Shown here one piece after another: positions 1-8,569 of a stretch of DNA of 64,000 nucleotides. Below the pieces are notes generated by a model. It did no database searches, had not been told where the DNA came from, and saw only the letters and a program-made list of their open reading frames with translations. Numbering within the stretch: the stretch's first letter is position 1; every line of letters starts with the position of its first letter. Origin of the DNA: Prevotella jejuni (GTDB lineage Bacteria > Bacteroidota > Bacteroidia > Bacteroidales > Bacteroidaceae); assembly GCF_900187995.1 (NCBI RefSeq), contig NZ_FZNZ01000011.1, positions 1-64,000 of the forward strand, read 5' to 3'. Both the position numbers and the translations under genes were made by a program.

Positions 1-54
1 CCGAGAGATGCAGACAACCTCTCGCTACGCGTCGAGAACGTCTGCATCTCTCGG
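1..54. repeat. 15-bp perfect inverted repeat (hairpin/cruciform)
   Basis: Bases 1-15 (CCGAGAGATGCAGAC) are the exact reverse complement of bases 40-54. The 24-base spacer holds a smaller dyad (CTCG/CGAG). The arms may continue left of the window. The reading frame of the following gene is open across the whole structure back to base 1, so it could lie in the 5' end of that gene or just before it. The role is unknown. Confidence 0.75.
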
Positions 55-90
55 AGAGGGACACTCTTTTATTGCACTTCGTTTTGGAAC

Positions 91-816
91 TTGCAACTAC
101 CTTTAGCATGTAACGCACAGGTAAAGAAGACTGTAGAGACCTACGACAATGGACAAATAAAGTCGATTTCTTATAAAAATAAAAAGACAGGCTTGCTTGA
201 AGGGCATTGTGTTAGTTATATGGAAGATGGCCGCTTGTTACTGGAAGAAGACTATAAGGAAGGCTTACGAGACGGACAGGTAAAGTATTACGATAGATAT
301 GGTAATATCGCAAGTATCGTGAGTTATGTCAAAGGAGAGAAGCAGGGTAAGCTCTATATGTATAAAAAGACAAGTTATCCCGGTGAGACTCCTCGACTCG
401 ACTACATCGAGAACTACGAGAAAGGAAAGCTACAGGGAATGACCTATGTGTACGATCAGTATGGGCAGAAGATTATCGAACGCGCACGTTATGTAGATGG
501 CTTATGTATCGAAGATACCACTACAATTCCACGAGGTACGCTCTATGAATGGGTGACGATAGGGCCTGACGGAACTTATTTCACGGGTATACACAAGAGT
601 AAATTTGTACCAGTAAAGAAGAATGTGACTGTTCGGCAAATTATAAGGAGGGCTCCTGTTGTACAACGCTCAACAACAGCGAAGAATGTTAAGGCTAAGC
701 CTGTTCTACGACACAACCCTACTCCTATCACTAAGCCGAAGCCCCAATCACAGCCTAAAATAGAGTCTAAACCACGCATGAAGACGAACGATGATGGTAC
801 AATAAGAATGGAGTAG
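91..816 (+). CDS. MORN-repeat (YwqK-type) protein, 5' end uncertain
   Basis: The protein carries degenerate MORN_2 repeats of the pattern YxNGxxxxxxxY..G.xxG over residues 18-120, for example YDNGQIKS and YDRYGNIASIVSYVKGEKQG. The C-terminal 60 residues are basic and proline-rich. Residues 1-9 (ending ACNAQ) look like the end of a signal peptide. The listed start is a TTG codon, and the frame stays open to base 1, so the true start and most of the signal peptide probably lie further left or were altered by the inverted repeat at 1-54. MORN_2 proteins are common exported or antitoxin-like proteins in Bacteroidetes, but the substrate is unknown. A second MORN protein is encoded at 6084-7469. 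A strong terminator follows at 905-939. Confidence 0.6.
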   Translation: MQLPLACNAQVKKTVETYDNGQIKSISYKNKKTGLLEGHCVSYMEDGRLLLEEDYKEGLRDGQVKYYDRYGNIASIVSYVKGEKQGKLYMYKKTSYPGETPRLDYIENYEKGKLQGMTYVYDQYGQKIIERARYVDGLCIEDTTTIPRGTLYEWVTIGPDGTYFTGIHKSKFVPVKKNVTVRQIIRRAPVVQRSTTAKNVKAKPVLRHNPTPITKPKPQSQPKIESKPRMKTNDDGTIRME

Positions 817-904
817 AATTACGTTGACAAAGTAGTATCAAAAACAAATTAATCTTTTGGTGTTATTCTGTCTCTTGTATATTCCCTTGAAAGGATTAAA
901 AAAT

Positions 905-939
905 AAAAGACTGGGACCTACTATGAGTTCCAGTCTTTT
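905..939. terminator. hairpin terminator after the MORN gene
   Basis: AAAAGACTGGGA and TTCCAGTCTTTT form a 12-bp stem with one G-T pair and an 11-base loop. A-rich and T-rich flanks let it work in both directions. It lies about 90 bases after the stop at 816. Confidence 0.75.
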
Positions 940-1202
940 GCGTTTAGTTGACTTTAATACTATTCATTCATCAAGGCAAAAGTGACAAAACCAACGATAA
1001 CTGTTATCTTTTCTACGATAGATGTGTTTGAATAGGTGACAGTTTATCTGCAAACATGCTTAAAAGAAGGCTACTTAAAAGTTCATCTTTTCATTATGTC
1101 ATTAGGACAAAGCTTGTTTTCTAATTAGAACAACACAGGCTTATTAATACAAATAGAAACTGCTCATGAAACCAACTTTTGGTCTTAATGTAAACATTTT
1201 TC

Positions 1203-1334
1203 GCCCTTCTAACCTCTTACACATGGTCTTTAAGCTTATAGAAGAGGCCTATTTAGCTTGCAAAACATGCCCTTCTTGCGTGTTGAAAACGCCTCTCTTG
1301 GCGCAAGAAGGGCGTCTTCAACAATGCTATAGGT
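1203..1334. repeat. array A: six 22-bp dyad units
   Basis: Six units in exact 22-base register start at 1203, 1225, 1247, 1269, 1291 and 1313. Most begin with GC or GG and contain CTTCTT-type words opposite GAAGA-type words, for example GCCCTTCTTGCG at 1269 against CGCAAGAAGGGC at 1302. Just after it, 1329-1354 reads TAACATCTTGATTTATTG then ATGGTTAT. A close relative of both the array and this tail lies at 14957-15115. No cas genes or spacers are present. The rest of 940-1622 holds no gene that I can support. Confidence 0.7.
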
Positions 1335-1622
1335 AACATCTTGATTTATTGATGGTTATATGACATATTCTAAGGTAAGTTATACTCTTTTATTGAATGC
1401 TTTTGACTCGTTTATATGTAATATATTTTTATTCTAACACGGGTTCCATTAAAGGATGTTATAATTACTGAGATTACGCAATGATGATACAAGTCAAATT
1501 AAACTTAAAGTCCAATTTAGTTTTAGCTAACATAATCCTACTTGCTTTAAGATTAAGCTTAAGGGATGTCATATTGTCTGAATAAAAGAGAGGTAATATG
1601 ATGAAATATAGAAAACATTATG

Positions 1623-1680
1623 TACTTTTGTAAATTAGAAAGTATATTGTAAATGAAAGGCATCCTTAGTTTACAATATA
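1623..1680 (+). promoter_or_regulatory. -7 element and leader inverted repeat
   Basis: TACTTTTG at 1623-1630 fits the Bacteroidetes -7 consensus TAnnTTTG, although no good -33 TTTG is seen. Downstream, TATATTGTAAA (1643-1653) and TTTACAATATA (1670-1680) form a perfect 11-bp inverted repeat with a 16-base spacer. It sits in the predicted leader of the nuclease-family gene that starts at 1709, so it may be an operator or an RNA hairpin. Confidence 0.45.
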
Positions 1681-1708
1681 ATCAACTGAATATCAATGAA
1701 CTTAAATC

Positions 1709-2584
1709 ATGTATAAACAACTGACAACACTAATCCTTGCATTACTACTAAGCAGTAGTTCTTATGCTCAACAACTCTATGTGGGCACATATAACATCCG
1801 TTACAATAATCCTAATGATGAACATGAGGGGAACGCATGGACACTACGCTGTCCACCATTATGCGATTTCATCAATTTTGAACAGCCAGAAATATTCGGT
1901 ACTCAGGAGGTTCTTGTAGATCAACTACATGACTTAAGCAAAGGACTGAATGGTTATGACTATATCGGTATAGGACGAGAAGATGGAAAGGAGAAGGGAG
2001 AATATGCAGCAATCTTTTATAAGAAAGATCAACTCAGACTATTAGACAGTGGTAATTTCTGGCTTTCTTCAACTCCTGAACACGCCTCATTAGGATGGGA
2101 TGCAGCTTGTATTCGTATTTGTACATGGGGAGAATTTCAAGATAAAACATCTGGCAAGAAGTTCTTTTTCTTCAATACTCACATGGACCACGTGGGTGTT
2201 GTAGCACGAAGAGAGAGTGCACAACTAATTCTGAAACGCATTAGTCAACTGGCAAAGGGTCTACCTACCATTCTAACGGGTGACTTTAACGTTGATCAAA
2301 CAGATGAGATCTATCAGATATTCTCTAACTCTGGAATACTATACGACTGTTATACCAACGCTCAACAGCGTATGGCACCCACAGGAACATGGAATGATTT
2401 TATGCAGGATAGCCGTAGTAAATCTCGTATTGACCACATTTTTGTTACAAGAGATTTTGATGTTCCGCATTACGCCATCTTTACCAACAGCTATTGGCTC
2501 GGTAAGTCACGGCGTAATATATCTGATCATTATCCAGTAATGGTAAAACTCTCTTATTCAAAAAATAAGACTTTACAAAAGTAA
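1709..2584 (+). CDS. secreted endonuclease/exonuclease/phosphatase family protein
   Basis: A signal peptide (residues 1-20, cleaved after SSSYA) precedes a full EEP-fold domain. Family motifs are visible in order: TYNIRYNN (metal-binding Asn), QEV (catalytic Glu) near residue 72, THMDHVG near 155, GDFNVD near 192 and SDHYPV near 275, which holds the catalytic His. At 291 residues the length is normal for the small bacterial EEP proteins, which cleave phosphodiester or phosphomonoester bonds in nucleic acids, lipids or sugar phosphates. The substrate cannot be read from the sequence. The signal peptide places it in the periplasm or outside. It is a single-gene unit, with a terminator at 2702-2743 before the convergent gene. 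Confidence 0.85.
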   Translation: MYKQLTTLILALLLSSSSYAQQLYVGTYNIRYNNPNDEHEGNAWTLRCPPLCDFINFEQPEIFGTQEVLVDQLHDLSKGLNGYDYIGIGREDGKEKGEYAAIFYKKDQLRLLDSGNFWLSSTPEHASLGWDAACIRICTWGEFQDKTSGKKFFFFNTHMDHVGVVARRESAQLILKRISQLAKGLPTILTGDFNVDQTDEIYQIFSNSGILYDCYTNAQQRMAPTGTWNDFMQDSRSKSRIDHIFVTRDFDVPHYAIFTNSYWLGKSRRNISDHYPVMVKLSYSKNKTLQK

Positions 2585-2701
2585 TATCGATTTCCTTTTA
2601 TTCTGAAGTAAGTGAGATAGAAAGAAATACAATATTAGTCGGATATACTATCACCTCTTATACAACAAAAGAACAATTGACCCTTTATTTATTTTAAGTA
2701 C

Positions 2702-2743
2702 CGAACACCATTGGAGATAAACACTATTCTCCTTTGGTGTTCG
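2702..2743. terminator. bidirectional terminator hairpin
   Basis: CGAACACCATTGGAGA and TCTCCTTTGGTGTTCG form a 16-base stem with one internal mismatch. It lies between two convergent genes that end at 2584 and 2838. Confidence 0.75.
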
Positions 2744-2837
2744 CATATTGTATAGCAGTTTCGCTTTACTTTTCAAACAAAAATAAAAGGACTCAAGTAT
2801 ATGACATACACATGACGTATGACACTTAACAAGTTAC

Positions 2838-3992
2838 TCATTTTGAGCTATGACCCAATTGTCTACGCAGATAAGCCTTATATATCATGTGCCACCAGCG
2901 TGAAATGGGACGTCCCCACACTGTTTCTGATGGGAAGTCTATAGCAAAATGAAGGTTTCTATATATCTCTATGAAATATTGGGAATAAACAGATTTACCT
3001 GCAAACGAGTAACGATGGTCATGGAAACCAAAGTTTCCTGCAATCAAAATCTCTGACATAAGAATCTTACCTATTCTGTTATTTGGCTTCATCAAAAGAA
3101 ACTTATCTGGCAAAGAAAAAATCTCTTTCATGACATACATAACGGCAGCAGTAAACTTATACATTCCTACACTCTTTAGAATATGAACTGTCTTCAAACG
3201 CTCTTCTTCACTAAAACCACGTAACAGCAAGTAATAATAATCGATCATCTGCCTTAATCCTATTCCCTCAAAGAAGAAGTGATGCATAAGATGGGACAAC
3301 TGGAATACACGATTAAAGTCATCTGTAACCGTATAAATCTTTCCTAATCCATCTGGTAGAGCTGTTTGGTGTTTAAATTGCTCTTTCTTACATTGATCAA
3401 AGAACTTGCGTAATTTATACTCATGCCAAACGTTTCCCATAAATGAAGGAAAGAAATGCACCTCCACAGGAGTCTTAAAATAACTTAGTTCTATATGGTG
3501 ATATCCTATTTCACCCTTCGGATCTAACTGACGAGAAATACGTATAATGTCTAATGTTTTAGCATCTGTCCAAAGGTCAATATCCCCAGAAGTACGCATA
3601 TATGGGTCCGGATACATCAATGCATTCGTCTGTCCTTTTAAGACACAACCATGCACTCCATATTTCTCTTGCAATAATGTTGTAAGAGCTGACGCATCTT
3701 TATAGGCTTGTCTATTAGCTTGTTCTATAAATGAGCAGGTAGCATACCATTTAAGAATTTGTTGTTTATTAGGTCGATGTGGAGAGTCTGAAAGTTTCTT
3801 TATACCATGAAACAAGACACCCAGAATAGCTTGTTTATTACCAAAGGCGTAGAGTTCATCCCAGTCCATATCTTCTAAGCTCGCAGGTTCCTGTGCTTCC
3901 TCCTTTAAACAAAAGCGAAGAAAGTCGAAGATACGGATAAAAGGATCATTATTCTTATATTCCATGATTCTATTTAAGTCCTCCTCCCTCAT
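2838..3992 (-). CDS. nucleotidyltransferase family protein (NTP_transf_5-like)
   Basis: The 384-residue protein has the nucleotidyltransferase core motif LKGQTNALMYPDP followed by RTSGDIDLW (residues about 118-142), where the two Asp residues of DID would bind metal. This arrangement matches the uncharacterised NTP_transf_5 family found beside surface-polysaccharide genes. The second half is helical with many aromatic residues (for example HLMHHFFFEG). It starts 8 bases after the stop of the CapD-like gene at 4001, so the two are almost certainly one operon and it may modify a sugar or lipid carrier in the same pathway. The acceptor is unknown. Confidence 0.7.
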   Translation of the reverse strand: MREEDLNRIMEYKNNDPFIRIFDFLRFCLKEEAQEPASLEDMDWDELYAFGNKQAILGVLFHGIKKLSDSPHRPNKQQILKWYATCSFIEQANRQAYKDASALTTLLQEKYGVHGCVLKGQTNALMYPDPYMRTSGDIDLWTDAKTLDIIRISRQLDPKGEIGYHHIELSYFKTPVEVHFFPSFMGNVWHEYKLRKFFDQCKKEQFKHQTALPDGLGKIYTVTDDFNRVFQLSHLMHHFFFEGIGLRQMIDYYYLLLRGFSEEERLKTVHILKSVGMYKFTAAVMYVMKEIFSLPDKFLLMKPNNRIGKILMSEILIAGNFGFHDHRYSFAGKSVYSQYFIEIYRNLHFAIDFPSETVWGRPISRWWHMIYKAYLRRQLGHSSK

Positions 3993-4000
3993 ATAATAAA

Positions 4001-5926
4001 CTACTTATTATCGAGGACAGAATATTTACTATTGTTACTTACATACTCTGGTACAATCTCTTTCATCTTCTCAACAATTGCCATATCATCGTAAGTATGA
4101 CTTAAAGCTATTAATGCTTCTATTTGCTTATTTACCTCATTGTAGTCATACTCACGAACTTCCGCTATACGAATCTTCTCATGGAAGCTTGGAAGAGTAT
4201 TTTCCGTTGTACTTAATACTTCTTCATATAGTTTCTCACCAGCACGTAGGCCCGTGTATTCGATATCAATATTTTTAGCACCAGAAAGCTTTATCATTCG
4301 CTTGGCAAGGTCAGCAATCTTGACAGGCTTACCCATATCGAAGACAAAAATCTCTCCTCCACCTCCATGTGTACCTGCTTCGAGCACTAATTTACATGCT
4401 TCTGGAATAAGCATGAAGAAACGAATAATATTTGGATCAGTAACAGTGACAGGTCCGCCAGCTTTAATCTGCTTTTCAAATAAAGGTATTACAGATCCAT
4501 TTGAACCTAATACATTACCAAAACGAGTAGTTACAAATTGTGTTGTTGGTTTACCGTTTGCTTGGTCATTAATCATTTTATTAAGACTTTGACAATAGAT
4601 TTCACAGATACGTTTAGAACAACCCATTACGTTTGTTGGGTTAACTGCCTTATCTGTTGAGACCATGACAAATTTCTTAACACCATACTTTACACTGAGG
4701 TCAGCAATAACTTTCGTTCCCCATATATTGTTCTGCACACTTTCTGATGGATTATTTTCCATCATAGGTACATGCTTATATGCTGCAGCATGAAATACAT
4801 AGTCAGGCTTATATGTCTTGAATATCTCCTCCATACGGTCATAGTTAGAAATACTCGCAACAATAGTATGAGCCTTAATATCAGGCCATTCAAACTGCAT
4901 CATTAAGCGAATATTATGCTGGGGAGTCTCTGCTTGGTCAATAAGAATAAGCTCAGCAGGCTTATATATAGCAATCTGACGCACCATCTCCGAGCCAATA
5001 CTACCCGCAGAACCCGTAATCATGATTTTCTTGTTACGTAAAAGATTACCAATGGAATCCATGTCTACATTGATTTGATCACGTGGTAATAAGTCTTCAA
5101 TACTTATCTCCTTAAGCTGTACCTTCGTGTAATCATCGTCTTTAGACCACTCTTTTTCAGCATGACTCATAAAGATTTGAACCCCAAGATTCAATAGGAT
5201 ATCTTGTAATTTCGTATCATTACGGAAACGTGCGTTCTGTAATGGAGAAACTAAAACAGCCTTTATTTTCAACGCTTTAATACGCTCAGCAAGATTATCA
5301 TCAACCAGATATATCTTCTGACCCATAAGTATTCGACCACTAATGGATGGGTCATGAGCAATAAAACCTTTCAGAAGGAATTTGCATGGCTTGTCTGTTC
5401 TTATGCTTTTTGCTAATCCAACACCACCATCCTTCACACCATAGATAAGCGTACGAACACCTTTATCAGTGTTAAACAGCACATCATAAAGTGATTTCGT
5501 TATGATACGGAAAGCCATCATACCTATTGTTGCAACAAGATACATTGCTGCAATTTGTCTACCTTGTAAACGAACAAACTCAAGATTCCAATGATAGACA
5601 ACATAATGCATTACCTCCGCAACCGCAAGAGACAATAACATTGCTAATACTACTCGCTGTAAATCAACAAAAGAGGAGTAGCGAATGATACCTGAATATG
5701 TACGGAAAATTCTGAAACCAATAAGGTTAAAAATCATGTACATGAAGATTGTTTTGGATAATAATACAATATGCTGAGGAGAAACCGCACCATGAAAAAA
5801 CATCCAAAACACAAAGATACCTGACAGATAACAGATAACAATGTCAATAGCCAATATGACCCAATATGGCAAGGCATTTCGCGAAAGATACCAATTCAGT
5901 AGCTTATCAAATATTTTCATAATCAC
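4001..5926 (-). CDS. CapD/FlaA1-type polysaccharide biosynthesis protein (membrane NDP-sugar 4,6-dehydratase)
   Basis: Four hydrophobic segments at the N-terminus (about residues 15-140) are followed by a CoA-binding-like domain and a C-terminal extended SDR domain. The NAD-binding motif TGSAGSIGSE lies near residue 305, and the STDKAVNPTNVMGCSK segment near 425 carries Asp-Lys plus Met-x-x-x-Lys. Met in place of the usual SDR Tyr is typical of the PglF/FlaA1/CapD subfamily, which dehydrates UDP-HexNAc for surface glycans. The length of 641 is normal for the family. ATG codons at 5926 and 5920 are both possible. TATATTTG (minus strand of 6008-6015) is a plausible -7 element. It is followed by the nucleotidyltransferase gene. 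Confidence 0.88.
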   Translation of the reverse strand: MIMKIFDKLLNWYLSRNALPYWVILAIDIVICYLSGIFVFWMFFHGAVSPQHIVLLSKTIFMYMIFNLIGFRIFRTYSGIIRYSSFVDLQRVVLAMLLSLAVAEVMHYVVYHWNLEFVRLQGRQIAAMYLVATIGMMAFRIITKSLYDVLFNTDKGVRTLIYGVKDGGVGLAKSIRTDKPCKFLLKGFIAHDPSISGRILMGQKIYLVDDNLAERIKALKIKAVLVSPLQNARFRNDTKLQDILLNLGVQIFMSHAEKEWSKDDDYTKVQLKEISIEDLLPRDQINVDMDSIGNLLRNKKIMITGSAGSIGSEMVRQIAIYKPAELILIDQAETPQHNIRLMMQFEWPDIKAHTIVASISNYDRMEEIFKTYKPDYVFHAAAYKHVPMMENNPSESVQNNIWGTKVIADLSVKYGVKKFVMVSTDKAVNPTNVMGCSKRICEIYCQSLNKMINDQANGKPTTQFVTTRFGNVLGSNGSVIPLFEKQIKAGGPVTVTDPNIIRFFMLIPEACKLVLEAGTHGGGGEIFVFDMGKPVKIADLAKRMIKLSGAKNIDIEYTGLRAGEKLYEEVLSTTENTLPSFHEKIRIAEVREYDYNEVNKQIEALIALSHTYDDMAIVEKMKEIVPEYVSNNSKYSVLDNK

Positions 5927-6083
5927 ATTTAATTGTTTATAGGTAATTACTCACCTTATTTTATGAGTCTTCTCGTTCTCTTTTAGTAGAAAATATAATT
6001 TATCCTGCAAATATACTAAAAAAAAGTAAATAGTTAGCTGAAGTCTATAAATATTTATTTTAATAAACTAAAAAACTTCTATT

Positions 6084-7469
6084 CTATCTTATATCCATCT
6101 GAATGTGATATAATCCAGCATAGAGATTTGGCTGATGAGTAAAGGTAACGACGACTTCATGTTCACCGTAGTTTGTTGAGTTAGCCTTAGGCTCAAGTAC
6201 AAAATTACCATTCGTTGATTGATAATCTAATCCACCAAGTGGCTTATATCCGGCATTGATAGCTTCTTGGGCAATATGATACATTTCTTCTTCCGACCAT
6301 GTAAAAATATTAATGCGCTCTATCGTTAGCATTTTCCCTAAGGCTGTACCAAAATAACCAATCTGTCTTGGATTGTTACCCGTAATTTTATCATTGCTAT
6401 TTTGTACATCATAAGACATGTTATGATGGTAGATGAATTCCTTTTGTGCACCAAACCCATCAATAATTTGTGAAGTGTTGAGTTGGAATTTACGACTAAT
6501 ATCAGTCAAGACATCTAAACTTTTAACTCTCTCATTATCATTACTCAACATGCTAAGAAGGTATGGAAAGTTAAACATTCTTACCTGTGTAGAATTTCTT
6601 TTTGAACTCTTCTCTACTTTAACAGGTTCTGTTTTCTCAGCTGAACTATCAGGATACTTTATATTAGCAACATAACGATCTTCTTTTGTTAAATTAATAG
6701 AAGACTCTTTCTTTGTGCCCTTTGAAGATTTAACATCATCTGTAGTTGCTGTACCTTGTACTATCTGAGAACCTTTATAATCCATTTTAAGATTCTCTTT
6801 GGTCGTTTTTGTATCCTTAACCTCTACTATCTTTTGCTTGTCATTATTTCCTCTTGCTTTACTAATACTTTTAGACTGCGCCATTAACAACGCCTCGTCA
6901 TGACGATAATGTTCACAGAATTCATCTTCGTTTGTGTTTTTATTTATATAATGGTCCTTACCACCTTTGATCTCATTTACCTTAGTTCCATTACGCCAAA
7001 TGGTTGTATATTCTAATCGGCCACCTTCTGTATAAGTATAACATGGGCCGTCAAGTAGACCATTACGATAAGATAATTTCATTCCTATATTACCGTTAGG
7101 AAAGAAGGAGAGCGCTCGACCATTAGCTTTTCCATTCTTATATTGCAAGACAGATTCTACCCTACCCGACTTATGAAAAGTCCGACAAACACCGTTCAAT
7201 ACTGTGTATTTATCATTTTGTCGGTTAATACTTATATAATGCTTCTCGGCTTGTAATTGTCCAGTAATGTAATAGTCATAAAACATCTTCTGTCCTTTAT
7301 CATCGAGCGCTAAGACTCTATAATATGAAGCCTTACTAGCATTGGGTACTCCCTGCCATTGACTATTATAGAAGAAAGCCCCATGAGGGATATAAGTACG
7401 TGTTACACGTTGTGCTGTAGCAACTGTAAATAAGGTACTTAAAAGTATTATAAAGTACAAACGTTTCAT
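6084..7469 (-). CDS. secreted MORN-repeat protein
   Basis: A signal peptide (MKRLYFIILL, cleaved after TATA) leads into a domain with a series of MORN_2 repeats at about residues 60-160, such as FFPNGNIGMKLSYRNGLLDG. A lysine- and serine-rich linker covers about 200-290, then a globular C-terminal domain of about 160 residues that I do not recognise. Six bases upstream a TTG codon is also in frame, but the ATG at 7469 directly begins a good signal peptide and is preferred. TATATTTG on the minus strand at 7492-7499 could be its -7 element. It is divergent from the ptb operon. Function unknown; surface or periplasmic location is inferred. Confidence 0.65.
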   Translation of the reverse strand: MKRLYFIILLSTLFTVATAQRVTRTYIPHGAFFYNSQWQGVPNASKASYYRVLALDDKGQKMFYDYYITGQLQAEKHYISINRQNDKYTVLNGVCRTFHKSGRVESVLQYKNGKANGRALSFFPNGNIGMKLSYRNGLLDGPCYTYTEGGRLEYTTIWRNGTKVNEIKGGKDHYINKNTNEDEFCEHYRHDEALLMAQSKSISKARGNNDKQKIVEVKDTKTTKENLKMDYKGSQIVQGTATTDDVKSSKGTKKESSINLTKEDRYVANIKYPDSSAEKTEPVKVEKSSKRNSTQVRMFNFPYLLSMLSNDNERVKSLDVLTDISRKFQLNTSQIIDGFGAQKEFIYHHNMSYDVQNSNDKITGNNPRQIGYFGTALGKMLTIERINIFTWSEEEMYHIAQEAINAGYKPLGGLDYQSTNGNFVLEPKANSTNYGEHEVVVTFTHQPNLYAGLYHIQMDIR

Positions 7470-7574
7470 ATACAAATCTCTAATTCACTTGCAAATATAC
7501 ACCAACCAATACAAAAAAAAGAATTTTCTCATGTTTTTTTCTTTAAATATCGACCGTATATCAAAACAAAGTAT

Positions 7575-7582
7575 TATCTTTG
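7575..7582 (+). promoter_or_regulatory. -7 promoter element before ptb
   Basis: TATCTTTG matches TAnnTTTG exactly. It lies 37 bases before the ATG at 7619 and overlaps an alternative in-frame TTG at 7580, which rules that codon out as the start. No clear -33 TTTG is present. Confidence 0.55.
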
Positions 7583-7618
7583 TCACAATATAAATCTATA
7601 ACTGAAAATCGATTAACT

Positions 7619-8530
7619 ATGCCTGGAGAAAGAAAAATTATCCATGACTTTAAACAGCTAATTCATCTTCTTAATGAAAGAAAGATTTGTAAACGAACAG
7701 TAGTTGTGTGGCCAGAAGAGAACCATACACAAGAAGCTGTTTGTAAAGCTGTACAAGATGGTTTCATAGAGCCTATTTTAGTATGCTCTAAACAAACTAT
7801 GGAAAACTATGCTAAGAAGAACTCCTTTCAATCAATTCTTGCTGAATCACCAGAGGATGCAGCACGAAAAGCAGTTGAAGTAGTGAGGAAAGGTGATGCT
7901 GACATCATTATGAAAGGTTTCCTTAATACCGATGTCCTCTTACGTGCTATACTTGATAAAGAAGTAGGAATCCTACCAAAAGATACGGTCTTAACGCATA
8001 TTACTGCTGCAAAGTTACCAGAGTATCATAAACTACTTTTCTTTACAGATGCTGCTGTTATCCCTTCTCCAAATGATAAGCAACGCAGAGCACAGGTAAA
8101 ATATATTGTAGATTTCTGTCATGCCTTTGAGATAGAATGTCCAAAAGTAGCCCTTATCCATTGCTCAGAGAAGGTAGACGAGCGCCATTTCCCATATACT
8201 CTTTCATATAGAGCACTAAAAGAAGAAGCTGAAGCAGGAGTTTTTGGTAAGTGTACAATAGATGGCCCATTAGACTTAATAACATCTTGTTCAGTTGAAG
8301 CTATGAAGATTAAGCAGATAAACTCCCCCATAAATGGCGAAGCCGATGCTTTAATTTTCCCTGATATAGAGGCAGGCAATCTATTTTATAAGACGATAAC
8401 ACTATTCTGTCATGCCGAGACTGCTGCTATTCTTCAAGGAACTATGGCACCAGTAGTGCTCCCAAGTCGTGGTGATACTATTGAATCTAAATACTATAGT
8501 CTCGCCCTTGCGAGTCTTATCTCCAGATAG
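7619..8530 (+). CDS. ptb: phosphate butyryltransferase
   Basis: This 303-residue protein belongs to the phosphate acetyl/butyryltransferase family, which moves an acyl group between CoA and phosphate. The family signature near the C-terminus is visible as ADALIFPDIEAGNLFYKT, and MKGFLNTD and KVALIHCSEKV are further conserved blocks. An upstream in-frame TTG at 7580 overlaps the promoter, so ATG 7619 is chosen. It is followed after 39 bases by butyrate kinase, the usual partner, so the pair would interconvert butyryl- or branched acyl-CoA and free acid with ATP formation. Confidence 0.88.
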   Translation: MPGERKIIHDFKQLIHLLNERKICKRTVVVWPEENHTQEAVCKAVQDGFIEPILVCSKQTMENYAKKNSFQSILAESPEDAARKAVEVVRKGDADIIMKGFLNTDVLLRAILDKEVGILPKDTVLTHITAAKLPEYHKLLFFTDAAVIPSPNDKQRRAQVKYIVDFCHAFEIECPKVALIHCSEKVDERHFPYTLSYRALKEEAEAGVFGKCTIDGPLDLITSCSVEAMKIKQINSPINGEADALIFPDIEAGNLFYKTITLFCHAETAAILQGTMAPVVLPSRGDTIESKYYSLALASLISR

Positions 8531-8569
8531 TCTATATACATTATATATAAGGTATACATATAAAACATT

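Noticed and set aside
1..54. Invertible promoter
   Set aside because: The arms are only 24 bases apart, too close to hold a promoter, and no -33/-7 pair lies between them. A longer switch reaching left of the window cannot be excluded.
7580..7618. Upstream TTG start of ptb
   Set aside because: The codon overlaps the -7 promoter element TATCTTTG; ATG 7619 fits both the promoter and the family.
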